Assembly: GCF_947492555.1 (NCBI RefSeq)
Contig: NZ_CANLNE010000001.1
Coordinates: 992,001-1,056,000, forward strand
DNA length: 64,000 bases
DNA from: an uncultured Roseobacter sp.
GTDB lineage: Bacteria; Pseudomonadota; Alphaproteobacteria; Rhodobacterales; Rhodobacteraceae
Direction of reading: 5' to 3'
Part shown: one piece after another, positions 26,502 through 36,625 of the stretch
How positions within the stretch are numbered: position 1 is the stretch's first letter
Layout of the letters: each line of letters begins with the position of its first letter
Program-made: the position numbers and the translations under genes
The notes under the pieces: model-generated
The model's database searches: none
Told to the model about the DNA's origin: nothing
What the model saw: only the letters and a program-made list of their open reading frames with translations

Positions 26502-26568
26502 ATGGCGAATGACATCGGGCTCCGAACATCGGACCAATCATCTATCTACTTGTATTCATTTGCAAAAG

Positions 26569-26614
26569 TGGTGCCCGGGGGCGGAATCGAACCACCGACA
26601 CGAGGATTTTCAAT
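26569..26614. repeat. 46-bp direct repeat of the tRNA-Phe 3' half (distal att site)
   Basis: It is identical over 46 bases to 41927-41972, running from the anticodon loop to the CCA end of tRNA-Phe. It lacks the 5' half of a tRNA and so is not a gene. It marks the end of the island farther from the intact tRNA. Confidence 0.93.
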
Positions 26615-26980
26615 TAGTCTTGTGATCCACGCATACTGTTTCAGGATGGCACAAACCGTAACGTAGCCGGTTGAAAACCTTGAGCATTGCGCTCGGTAGA
26701 TCGTCTCGATCTATCTCACGGCAGAACATTCAAGCTCACCGCTCCTGCTACCCGAGCGATACCCCAGCGCAGCCGCAAGGCAGGCAAGCACAACATCAAA
26801 CTGACGGAAGAATCGACAAGTTCGTGTGCGGATAGCGATGCTAGAATCTCGTTTAGGTCAACGCAGCACTCAAGCCAACTGATCGCGTGGTGTTCGATAA
26901 CTTGCTCAAACAAAAAATACTGCGTTGACGTGTTCCGCTTCTGGTCGCACCTTCAAATTGGCAAATTTGAGGTGACTGCA
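26615..26980. other. Island left end: non-coding DNA with arm-type sites
   Basis: About 365 bases before the first cargo gene. A GCTACCC/GATACCC pair with the same 11-base period as the other element ends lies at 26747-26764. An open frame runs through from 26687, but its first 98 codons look non-coding. The promoter of the chaperonin operon should be here; no strong boxes stand out. Confidence 0.5.
26747..26764. repeat. Paired GCTACCC/GATACCC arm-type sites inside the island left end
   Basis: GCTACCC (26747) and GATACCC (26758) start 11 bases apart, the spacing of the pairs at 26484 and 41842. They lie 133 bases inside the left repeat, consistent with integrase arm sites on that side of the circular form. 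Confidence 0.45.
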
Positions 26981-27689
26981 TTGCAAGATTTTTTGAACAG
27001 ACTATGCCTAAACTCGCTGGCGTTTCGACTGTCAGGAGACTTTAGAAAAGTTGATCTACTGCTTGTGACTCTTTTTGCGGTCATCGGCGTTCAAGGCTTC
27101 TCGCGATTCCCATCCTACCAGAGCTCTTTGCAGAACTTGGAAAGCATTCCTTGTTACTGGGTGATCTTCGTAGCGACATTCAATTTCTTACTTATCTACA
27201 AGAAAATTAGGGTTTGTTATCTTGAAGATACGCTAGGCTATGCAGCGGCTTTCATTGTGTATTCCGCCACCTCGGTTCTTTTGCAATTGCTTCTTTGGGC
27301 GATAGTCGATGGGTATGAAATTCTCACGTGGGCATCCATTCTGGCAACGCAAGCCGGTCTTGCGACACTGCTTCTAATTGTTCAGGGATGGTTCGCATTC
27401 TCTCCTGATTTAACAGTAGTTCGGCGCGAAATGAATCTCTTAACTAGAAGCATGGAGGCGTTGTCGCACAATACGAATCAAGGGCAGATTGAGCGAACCG
27501 GGACCCAAGGTCATTGTGCGAAATTGCAGGAGGAGCTTTCGAAAGTTCTTAGTGATAGCAGGGTTTCCAATGCGATAACGGCTCACCTAAACAACCTCAA
27601 GGAACTTTGTGCTGAGATTGATCAATCACTTAAGAAGCCGACAGGAGCACTTCAGACAGATATACGGAAACTACTGCCGAGGCTGAAAG

Positions 27690-27697
<8 letters not shown>
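26981..27697 (+). CDS. Unknown 4-TM membrane protein, first gene of the chaperonin operon
   Basis: About 238 residues if it starts at the TTG at 26981, which has GAGG eight bases upstream and where a sensible protein sequence begins; the open frame extends to 26687 but that part looks non-coding. Four hydrophobic segments are visible (VDLLLVTLFAVIGVQGF, YWVIFVATFNFLLIY, YAAAFIVYSATSVLLQLLLW and ILATQAGLATLLLIVQGWF), followed by a soluble, probably helical C-terminal tail of about 90 residues. I do not recognise a family. The end overlaps the next gene by eight bases. I infer a membrane component working with the two genes that follow. Confidence 0.65.
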
Positions 27698-30211
<2,514 letters not shown>

Positions 30212-30392
30212 CGTCCAAGCTGCGCGCCAACTGTGAACGCCACGCCATCAGATCTCTCTTTGGGTTCTTGACTTCCCCTTAGCCTCTGCCGCTGCTTTCG
30301 GGTGTTTATCTTGACACCCAGCCAGTAAGACCCTTCCAATTCATCTAGGATTGTCCCTGACGCGGCGTTTACGGGTCTCTTATCATTGTTCC

Positions 30393-31610
30393 ATGATACA
30401 GGCACTCACTACAAAGTTCATCGAAACACGAAAGCCCGACCCATCCAAGCGCGTCGACTATCGTGACACAGTAGTTCCCGGCTTGGTCCTTCGTGTGAAC
30501 AAATCCGGCACCAAAACCTTTAGTTTTCACAAACGTATAAATGGGAAAATGAAGCGATTGACGATCGGTCAATTCGGGCCGTTTTCCATGACTGACGCGC
30601 GGGATCGAGCGCGGCAAATCCACTATGAGCTCGAAACGGGCAGGTTTGAACAGAACACCGGCATAGAGTGCGATGCGAAACCGACACTGGGCGACGTGAT
30701 TCCCGATTACATCGAGAAACACGCCAAGGTTCACAACCGCGACTGGAAACGCAAGAAAGCCTTGTTGGAGAAGTTTACCGCATTACATGGTGAACGGATC
30801 GACGAGATCAAGCGTGCTGACGTCGTGAAAGCCTGCGACTTGATCCGCAAATCCGCGCCGACGAGTGCGAACCGGGCGCTTGCCCACCTCAAACACCTCA
30901 TGGGCTGGTGCTTCGAGCGCGGCATGATCGTTGCCAACCCCATCGCTGGGATGAAACCGCCATCAAAGGAAAAGTCACGCGAGCGCGTGCTGACCGACGA
31001 TGAGCTTGGTGCGCTGTGGGCGACCTGTGACGCCGAAGGCTATCCGTTCGGGGACTGCATGAAGCTTTTGATCCTGAGCGGCCAGAGACGCGCCGAGGTC
31101 GCCGGGATGCGATGGTCGGAACTCGACCTCGAAAAATGTCTGTGGACCCTGCCTTCGACGCGCGCCAAAAACGGCAGACAGCACACCGTCCCGATCACCG
31201 ACGCTATGCTGGACGTGCTGCGCAGGGTGCCGAGGTTCCTCGGGTCAGACTATGTGTTCACAACAAAAGGTACCTCACCGATCTCTGGGTTTGGCCGATT
31301 GAAGAAACGTCTCGTCAAAGCCTTGCCTGCCGAAACCGAACACTGGACCCCACATGATCTGCGCCGCACGATGTCCACGAACATGGCGATGCTGGGCGTT
31401 CCACAGCCAGTCACTGAGGCATTGCTGAACCACAAGACGGGTGTGGTCTCAGGTGTGGCGGCAATCTACAATGTCAATTCATATGCGAACGAAAAGCGCG
31501 AGGCGCTTGCGCTTTGGAACGGGCATGTCGAAAGAGTCACCAAATCAGCCGTACTACCTGAAATACCGCGACTTGGGGTGGCTGGATCGACCACTCCCAT
31601 AAGCGCCTGA
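30393..31610 (+). CDS. int: Tyrosine recombinase/integrase of the island (DUF4102 N-terminus)
   Basis: A 405-residue P4-like integrase. The N-terminal DUF4102 arm-binding domain includes VPGLVLRVNKSGTKTFSF and LTIGQFGPFSMTDAR. The catalytic domain shows the first Arg in LSGQRRAEVAGMRW, HDLRRT for His-x-x-Arg, LNHKTG for the second His region, and the nucleophile Tyr in AAIYN. I start at the ATG at 30393, matching the start of the homologous stump at 25863. It should join the island's 46-bp att sequence with the tRNA-Phe 3' end. It lies 3.8 kb inside the island and not next to att, which is less common for this class. Confidence 0.95.
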   Translation: MIQALTTKFIETRKPDPSKRVDYRDTVVPGLVLRVNKSGTKTFSFHKRINGKMKRLTIGQFGPFSMTDARDRARQIHYELETGRFEQNTGIECDAKPTLGDVIPDYIEKHAKVHNRDWKRKKALLEKFTALHGERIDEIKRADVVKACDLIRKSAPTSANRALAHLKHLMGWCFERGMIVANPIAGMKPPSKEKSRERVLTDDELGALWATCDAEGYPFGDCMKLLILSGQRRAEVAGMRWSELDLEKCLWTLPSTRAKNGRQHTVPITDAMLDVLRRVPRFLGSDYVFTTKGTSPISGFGRLKKRLVKALPAETEHWTPHDLRRTMSTNMAMLGVPQPVTEALLNHKTGVVSGVAAIYNVNSYANEKREALALWNGHVERVTKSAVLPEIPRLGVAGSTTPISA

Positions 31611-31635
31611 GTTCTTTCCGCAAAAAACAGTCAAC

Positions 31636-32226
31636 GTGCTGTGTCGCATTGGTGGGGCGGATGATGAAATCGACAGAACAAACCTAGCAGATGAGCTTCG
31701 CACCATTGCCGAAGTCTTTTGGATTGCGGCTATGTCCAGCCCTCTCGGCATTCATGGTGCGCCAGGGTCGCAGACGCCGGACGCCAGAAAACGAAAGATC
31801 ACGAGTTCAATTTTGCATCCCGCCGAAAAATTGATCGAGGCACTTTCCGAAGAAAACCTTACCCTTCTTTCTGAATGGCCCGACAAATTGCCGTCGCCTC
31901 CGCCGAACCGACATGCGCTCATTGAAGAATTGACCAAACTCAGCAACCGCACCCGCGATCTGTTCGAGGTCTTGGATGATCCAAAACGAAAAGGCTCGGC
32001 GATTTCACAAGAGTTCAAGATCGACTTCGCAAACGCGATTGCCGACGTGTTTGAACGGTATTTTCCGAACGCTCAACACTCGCGGAGCGGCTATGATCGA
32101 ACTCCGATCCCAAGCAGCGTATACCAAGCGTTTTTGAGAACCTGCGCGAAAGAGATATTTGGCGAGAGTTTCAAGTTCTCAGGGAACGTCCTGGATGAGG
32201 TCGCGAAACTGCGCAGCAGCCAATAA
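31636..32226 (+). CDS. Hypothetical island protein
   Basis: A 196-residue soluble, mostly helical protein with a GTG start and no clear ribosome binding site. I recognise no domain. It lies just after the integrase and before the AlpA-like gene, the place where accessory replication or regulatory genes of such elements often lie. Confidence 0.6.
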   Translation: MLCRIGGADDEIDRTNLADELRTIAEVFWIAAMSSPLGIHGAPGSQTPDARKRKITSSILHPAEKLIEALSEENLTLLSEWPDKLPSPPPNRHALIEELTKLSNRTRDLFEVLDDPKRKGSAISQEFKIDFANAIADVFERYFPNAQHSRSGYDRTPIPSSVYQAFLRTCAKEIFGESFKFSGNVLDEVAKLRSSQ

Positions 32227-32344
32227 ACCTACGCAACGAACGCGCAGCCTTGGCTACGCCTTTGATGTCACTGCGTTTCGATCTGTCATATGTTGTCCAC
32301 ACATGGAGCCGGCTCCTTAGTCAAACTGACGAAAGGGAAATTCC

Positions 32345-32569
32345 ATGACGGACGAATTGAATACGCCAAGGCTGGCATCGCGCGAAGATCTAAGACGCTT
32401 GGGTATCCGCGTCAGCAATACAACCTTGCTACGCTGGGAACTCCGTGGGCGCTTTCCACGGCGTGTGAGGCCTGGCGGCACCACAGTTGCGTGGCTTCTG
32501 TCAGAAATCGAGGACTGGCTAGCTGAGCGGGACGCCGAGCGCGCTCGCACTCACTACGCCGAATACTGA
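32345..32569 (+). CDS. AlpA-like helix-turn-helix regulator/excision factor
   Basis: A 74-residue DNA-binding protein with LASREDLRRLGIRVSNTTLL and LRWELRGRFPRRVRPGG, then VAWLLSEIEDWLAER, the layout of AlpA/MerR-like excisionases. In P4-like elements AlpA activates the integrase gene or promotes excision. AAAGGGAAATTCC precedes the ATG. It starts the replication module, 23 bases before the primase-helicase gene. Confidence 0.8.
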   Translation: MTDELNTPRLASREDLRRLGIRVSNTTLLRWELRGRFPRRVRPGGTTVAWLLSEIEDWLAERDAERARTHYAEY

Positions 32570-32592
32570 TCACCCAGAAAAGGAGAACCGGG

Positions 32593-34365
32593 ATGCGCAA
32601 AGTGTTTCGTTTCGAGGGTGACATGCTGTCATCTTCGATTATCAAAGCCGCGCTCGCTTGGGCGCGGCATGGCGGCAAAATCATCGCCTTGCATGGCATT
32701 GATGATGACGGCCAATGCACGTGTGGCAGGGCCGATTGCAAGAGTCCGGGCAAGCACCCTATCGCGGACTTGTTTCCGAAGGGGCATCACAGCGCCACAA
32801 GCAACGCCACAAAAATCCGCCGCGCGTTCAAGAAGTACCCTCTCGCCAACTTCGGCGTGATCCTTCCGCCGGGGCTGGTTGTGCTAGATGTTGATGGCCC
32901 GGAAGGTGCCGAAACCTACATGGCACTGAACCTGCCGCCCACCCTGTCAGTTCGCACCGGTCGCGGAACACACTACTATTTCCGCGCCTCGGAGTCCCTA
33001 CCCAAGAGGAAAGCGCCGCTTACTGGCATAGACATCAAGGACAATGCCAGCGGATACCTCGTAGGCCCTCCTAGCATGCACAAGTGTGGTCGCCGGTATC
33101 GCGTGCAACGCGGAGAGGACCGCTTGGCGGTGTTGCCTGCTGGCTTCGTAGGAGCGCTGAAGCGCGACAAAAGCCGCATAGCGAACTTCGACGCGGTCGG
33201 GGCCTTTAGGGCCGGAGGCCGCAACAATGAGCTGACCAAGATTGCAGGATCGCTTAGGTTTCGCGGCTTGGCCGAAACGGCCATCGCAGGTGCGTTGAAG
33301 GCGATCAACGCAGCGGCGTGTAGTCCACCCCTCGACACCGATGAGGTCGAGCGAATTGCCTCCAGTGTCGGCAAATACGAAGCCGGACATGAAGAGGCTT
33401 TTGGCTGGCTCGGAGACGTCGAAGAGTCCACGCCGCAATTCTCGATGTATCCTTATATCGTAAAAGGTGCCTTGACCGTTCTCGACGGGAACATGGGGCA
33501 AGGGAAATCTACCTTTACCTGTGCCATCGCTGCCGCCGTGACAACCGGCAAGCCCCCGCCGTTCGTGGATGACATCGAAAAAGGTTCGGTCCTGTTCATG
33601 TCTTCCGAGGACGACCCTTCGCGCGTGCTGAAACCCCGCCTTATGCAGGCCGGGGCCGACGTCTCGAAAGTCCGCTTTCAGCAGGAGCCGTTTTCCTTGG
33701 ACGAGCGCGGTTTGGCATTGCTCCGGCAAGAACTGTCGGCAAACACGCCCGCCCTTGTCGTGATCGATCCGATCATCGCCTTCATGAAGGAAGGTGCGGA
33801 CGGGAATAAGGCAACCGAGACCATGCATTTCATGGTGCAAATTGACCAGTTGGCGCGCGAGTTTGACACAGCGATTCTGATCGTGCGGCACCTTCGAAAG
33901 GCGCGGGCTGACCATGCCATGCACCAAGGTATCGGATCGATTTCAATATCAGCGCGTGTGCGCTCGGGCCTGATCCTTGCGCCGCATCCTGACGACCCGC
34001 GCCTGCGCGCGGTGGCCCATGCGAAATCTAACTATGCCGAGCCGGGCCCGACAATTGTTTTCGAGATGCAGAGCACTGACCCACGCTCGCACCCCCGTGT
34101 GAAATGGCACGCCTGCGAGCCTGAATTGACGGTAGGCGAACTACTCGCACCTCCCGAGGCCGAACGAGGCCGACCGCCACGGGAACGCGACACGGCTTCC
34201 GCGTGGCTGGAAAACGTACTGCGCAAAGGTCCGGTCAAGAAGAAGGTGCTGGACGGCTGGGCCAAGGAGGAAGGGGTATCACTCCCGACCCTCCGGCGCG
34301 CGGGCGAAGCACTCGGCGTGGTGAAGTCTAAGGAGGGTAAATCCTCCGTCTGGGCGCTGCCCTGA
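32593..34365 (+). CDS. Bifunctional primase-polymerase/RepA-like helicase
   Basis: A 590-residue replication protein of small mobile elements. Residues about 15-190 form a prim-pol domain: a Cys-rich CTCGRADCKSPGKHP, the catalytic LVVLDVDGPEG (Asp-x-Asp) and GRGTHYYFRA. Residues about 285-500 form a RecA-like ATPase with Walker A DGNMGQGKST, Walker B LVVIDPIIAF and sensor-like ILIVRHLRKA. The C-terminal 70 residues look like a winged helix (GWAKEEGVSLPTLRRAGEAL). I infer primer synthesis and unwinding for replication of the excised island. It follows the AlpA-like gene in one transcription unit. Confidence 0.88.
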   Translation: MRKVFRFEGDMLSSSIIKAALAWARHGGKIIALHGIDDDGQCTCGRADCKSPGKHPIADLFPKGHHSATSNATKIRRAFKKYPLANFGVILPPGLVVLDVDGPEGAETYMALNLPPTLSVRTGRGTHYYFRASESLPKRKAPLTGIDIKDNASGYLVGPPSMHKCGRRYRVQRGEDRLAVLPAGFVGALKRDKSRIANFDAVGAFRAGGRNNELTKIAGSLRFRGLAETAIAGALKAINAAACSPPLDTDEVERIASSVGKYEAGHEEAFGWLGDVEESTPQFSMYPYIVKGALTVLDGNMGQGKSTFTCAIAAAVTTGKPPPFVDDIEKGSVLFMSSEDDPSRVLKPRLMQAGADVSKVRFQQEPFSLDERGLALLRQELSANTPALVVIDPIIAFMKEGADGNKATETMHFMVQIDQLAREFDTAILIVRHLRKARADHAMHQGIGSISISARVRSGLILAPHPDDPRLRAVAHAKSNYAEPGPTIVFEMQSTDPRSHPRVKWHACEPELTVGELLAPPEAERGRPPRERDTASAWLENVLRKGPVKKKVLDGWAKEEGVSLPTLRRAGEALGVVKSKEGKSSVWALP

Positions 34366-34503
34366 ACCATGCCCTCACCGTCACTTGCTCAGAATTCGCA
34401 CACGTATGTGATTTTTGAGCAAGTGATCATCCGAAAGTCGGTTCAGTTCGATGCCAGTTGCAAGTCTGCGCCGAGGCTAGCCGTAAATAAATGGAGAAAT
34501 TAC

Positions 34504-34800
34504 ATGAGCAATCACGCCAAAATGCAAAACCGCCTAAAGTCCCAAATCAACAATGCGATACTGGACTGCGGCAAAGTCGATGGGAGCGAAGAAGTCGTCC
34601 TCACCAATACCGATGTCGTCGAGGCTCTCCTCGAAGTCACCGGGGTCTACGCATCGATCCACGGTTTCGAGACCTATACGCCGACCGACCTCGCCTTCAA
34701 GCACGCGATGACTATCCAGCGGCACATCGAACATTTTCGGGAGATGCGGAAAAAAGGGAAACTGCCCGTGAAAGTCATCCCACGCAACAAGGTGAACTGA
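34504..34800 (+). CDS. Small hypothetical island protein
   Basis: A 98-residue protein beginning MSNHAKMQNRLKSQINNAIL, with no recognised domain. GGAGA lies nine bases before the ATG at 34504, which I prefer to an open-frame start at 34369 close to the primase stop. It is soluble, basic at both ends and mostly helical (TDVVEALLEVTGVYASIHGF). Confidence 0.65.
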   Translation: MSNHAKMQNRLKSQINNAILDCGKVDGSEEVVLTNTDVVEALLEVTGVYASIHGFETYTPTDLAFKHAMTIQRHIEHFREMRKKGKLPVKVIPRNKVN

Positions 34801-34858
34801 CCCAGCGGCTAGTGGGGGTGGTGCAAGGCAGCGGCTAGAGGCTGAAAATCTCGGAAGT

Positions 34859-35020
34859 ATGCATGACCACTTGTCTGCCCGCGAGGCAAGCGCCGTTGAA
34901 AAAATGCCTCCCCCAATCTCCCCTACGCCAGCGCCCGATTGGGCGTCCGGCGGGCCTGTCCCGGGCGACACGGTGACTACGTATCAGTCTATCGGGTGCG
35001 AGCCGAAGCTGAATTTGTGA
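34859..35020 (+). CDS. Possible 53-residue proline-rich small protein
   Basis: A short frame from ATG 34859 (MHDHLSAREASAVEKMPPP, then PTPAPDWASGGPVPGDTVTT) ends at 35020. It follows the 98-residue gene by 58 bases, has a GGAAG just upstream and ordinary codon use. It has no similarity I know, and could be chance. It is followed by a hairpin (35029-35049) between convergent genes. Confidence 0.35.
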   Translation: MHDHLSAREASAVEKMPPPISPTPAPDWASGGPVPGDTVTTYQSIGCEPKLNL

Positions 35021-35028
35021 ACCTTTTC

Positions 35029-35049
35029 AAGCAGCCCGGATTGCTGCTT
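35029..35049. terminator. Hairpin between convergent island genes
   Basis: AAGCAGC (35029-35035) pairs with GCTGCTT (35043-35049) around a seven-base loop. It lies between the end of the plus-strand replication module and the end of the minus-strand DUF2628-like gene. No strong T tract follows on either strand, so termination is only possible. Confidence 0.4.
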
Positions 35050-35101
35050 GGTGTCGTTTCTGTCCGCTGGGTTTCATACGGGTAGCAATCGAGGTGGTTG
35101 G

Positions 35102-35332
35102 TCATTCTTGCACCCAGCCTTTGCGGTGAAAGTGGCGCAACACGATGGATCGGTTGTAGAGCGGGAACCCGATCCAAAGACCGTTGACCGTTAGCAGTGA
35201 CACCAGCGCCCAGAGCCACATGCCCTTAAACAAATAGTAAAGCGGCCCGAAAAGCAGGCACCAAAGCCTATGCCAGTTCCCGAGTATTATCTTGGTCTCG
35301 CCGTTGAAACTCCACTTCGCGCTGATGACCAT
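35102..35332 (-). CDS. DUF2628-like small membrane protein
   Basis: A 76-residue protein with the DUF2628-type pattern WCLLFGPLYYLFKGMWLWAL followed by a second hydrophobic stretch and a basic C-terminus (LRHFHRKGW). It probably spans the membrane twice. AAGGAG stands ten bases before the ATG at 35332; a TTG at 35338 is the alternative start. The function of this family is not known. It is transcribed opposite to the replication genes. Confidence 0.7.
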   Translation of the reverse strand: MVISAKWSFNGETKIILGNWHRLWCLLFGPLYYLFKGMWLWALVSLLTVNGLWIGFPLYNRSIVLRHFHRKGWVQE

Positions 35333-35620
35333 TTTCAATTTTCTCCTTGTAAGATTGGTTGATGAAATTTCGATAAGACAGTTGCGGAGTCTGGTCAGGT
35401 TAAACCCTGCGGGGCTGTGTAGAGGCCGCGTGAGTGCTGATGACAGGTCTTCCTGTCAAACACCCGGCGGACGGGCCGGGACATTGCCTCAGTGAGCCAC
35501 ACAGCGCGTTTGGCGGGTATTCGCAGGGTGTGATCGAAAAATGCCCGAATTGGCAGTACTGGCTCATTGCAACGCCGCCGCGCGGGCGTATAGCTCTACC
35601 TGCTAGAGATTTGTTGCAGG
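35333..35620. other. Non-coding stretch between two minus-strand island genes
   Basis: About 290 bases without a convincing gene. A short segment near 35585-35610 resembles the 5' part of a tRNA (GTATAGCTC…GAG) but does not fold into a whole one. Confidence 0.4.
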
Positions 35621-36001
35621 TCATTCCGAGTTGCACACCGGCAATGCCCCATGCACCTCCACATGCTCCCAAATCAGCCGCCGTTCGGCGTAAGCTATGT
35701 ATGGATGAAGAATGTGGTCAGTTGCATCGATCCCATCAGGTAGGTGCACCGAGACCCACAGGCCTGATGTGTCACCGTTGAAAACACCGTGAAAGGTGAC
35801 GCCCCCTGCATGACCTTTCTTGCCGGTCGACGCCGATCTGTGGAATTGGCGTATCCGGTTCCTGATCCCTTTCGCCGCCCATGTCCTGCCTATGTAGACG
35901 GTGTTGGTTGGTTCTCCACGCGAGATTACACAAATGCCTGCCTGCTGCGGCAATGCCGATCTATCGGCCCATTCAATTGGTTCGGTGAGGTGAAGCCCCA
36001 T
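35621..36001 (-). CDS. GIY-YIG-like nuclease domain protein
   Basis: A 126-residue single-domain protein. The GIY-equivalent is AGICVISRG, followed by NTVYIGRT (YIG), IRNRIRQF (catalytic Arg region), AERRLIWEH (metal-binding Glu) and LPVCNSE, which matches the late Pro-Asn motif of the fold. The first motif is divergent (GIC instead of GIY). Such stand-alone proteins are found in mobile elements; the role could be homing, restriction or repair. It faces away from the hairpin-rich stretch and the small gene at 36316. Confidence 0.65.
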   Translation of the reverse strand: MGLHLTEPIEWADRSALPQQAGICVISRGEPTNTVYIGRTWAAKGIRNRIRQFHRSASTGKKGHAGGVTFHGVFNGDTSGLWVSVHLPDGIDATDHILHPYIAYAERRLIWEHVEVHGALPVCNSE

Positions 36002-36025
36002 AACGCCCCGATCTGCGAGCGCCCT

Positions 36026-36300
36026 CGCGGTTGACTGGTGATCGGGGTGTTAGAAAACCGCGGTGACACGGTCCCTGTGCCTTTAGCCGGGGCCTGTTGT
36101 ATAACACAGGCACCCCGACCATAGGGTCAAAGGTATTCAACCGCCGAAGCGGTCTAAGTCACCGAGGGGTTTCTAAGCCCCAACGCAGGTGCGTCTCCTG
36201 CGTCAAGATCAGTGGTAGCAGCAATTCTAGAAAAGCTAAAGGTGCGCTGGGGTTATCCCTGACACGCTGGCGGCCAGCGTCTTATCGATCTTCATCAGAA
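36026..36300 (+). ncRNA. Candidate structured RNA: run of short perfect hairpins
   Basis: Six stems follow one another: CGCGGTT/AACCGCG (36026-36062), GCCTGT/ACAGGC (36092-36111), ACCGC-CGAA-GCGGT (36140-36153), GGGG/CCCC extended by TT/AA (36166-36181), ACGCAGG/CCTGCGT (36183-36203) and ACGCTGG-CGG-CCAGCGT (36264-36280). They end 36 bases before the ATG of the next gene. This could be a small RNA, a long structured leader or a replication/packaging site. I match it to no known RNA family. The strand is assumed from the downstream gene. Confidence 0.4.
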
Positions 36301-36315
36301 CCGAAGGAGACCGAC

Positions 36316-36516
36316 ATGGCTGATATCGTGACGCTCAAAGACCTGTGCGAAGAACTGAAACTCGACCCCCGTGAAGCCCGCGAACGGCTGCGTGCCGCCG
36401 CCGGAGACGCCAAGGCAAATCCAGAACTGGCGAAGACTCGGAAGCCACGTACCCCGTGGCAATGGGTCAAGGGGTCAACAGCCGAGAAGGAGGCCCTGAG
36501 AGCTCTTCGCAAGTAG
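36316..36516 (+). CDS. Small hypothetical protein, conserved-looking, island
   Basis: A 66-residue protein starting MADIVTLKDLCEELKLDPRE, then a helix rich in Arg and Ala and a basic end (KTRKPRTPWQWVKGS). AAGGAG lies six bases before the ATG. The LKDLCEEL…DPREARERLR part looks like a small helix-turn-helix. I recall similar short proteins in alphaproteobacterial accessory DNA but know no function. It lies directly after the hairpin-rich stretch. Confidence 0.7.
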   Translation: MADIVTLKDLCEELKLDPREARERLRAAAGDAKANPELAKTRKPRTPWQWVKGSTAEKEALRALRK

Positions 36517-36625
36517 GGTAGACAAGTTAACAGGATCTACCTCGGCGTCGTGAAGCACGTTGAAGGCGAGCCAAATTCTCAATAATCTACTATTTGAGCA
36601 ATGAGCAGAATGGTGGACAAAAAGA

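Noticed and set aside
26569-26614. A second tRNA-Phe gene
   Set aside because: Only the anticodon loop to CCA is present. The D arm and 5' acceptor strand are missing, so it is an att repeat.
26687-26980. N-terminal 98 residues of the 4-TM island protein
   Set aside because: The sequence has no protein-like pattern, covers arm-type sites, and a TTG with a good ribosome binding site follows at 26981.
35585-35640. A tRNA gene or tRNA fragment
   Set aside because: A tRNA-like 5' segment is visible, but no anticodon arm or T arm can be folded.
36026-36300. CRISPR array
   Set aside because: The hairpins differ in sequence and spacing; there are no regular identical repeats with spacers and no cas genes.
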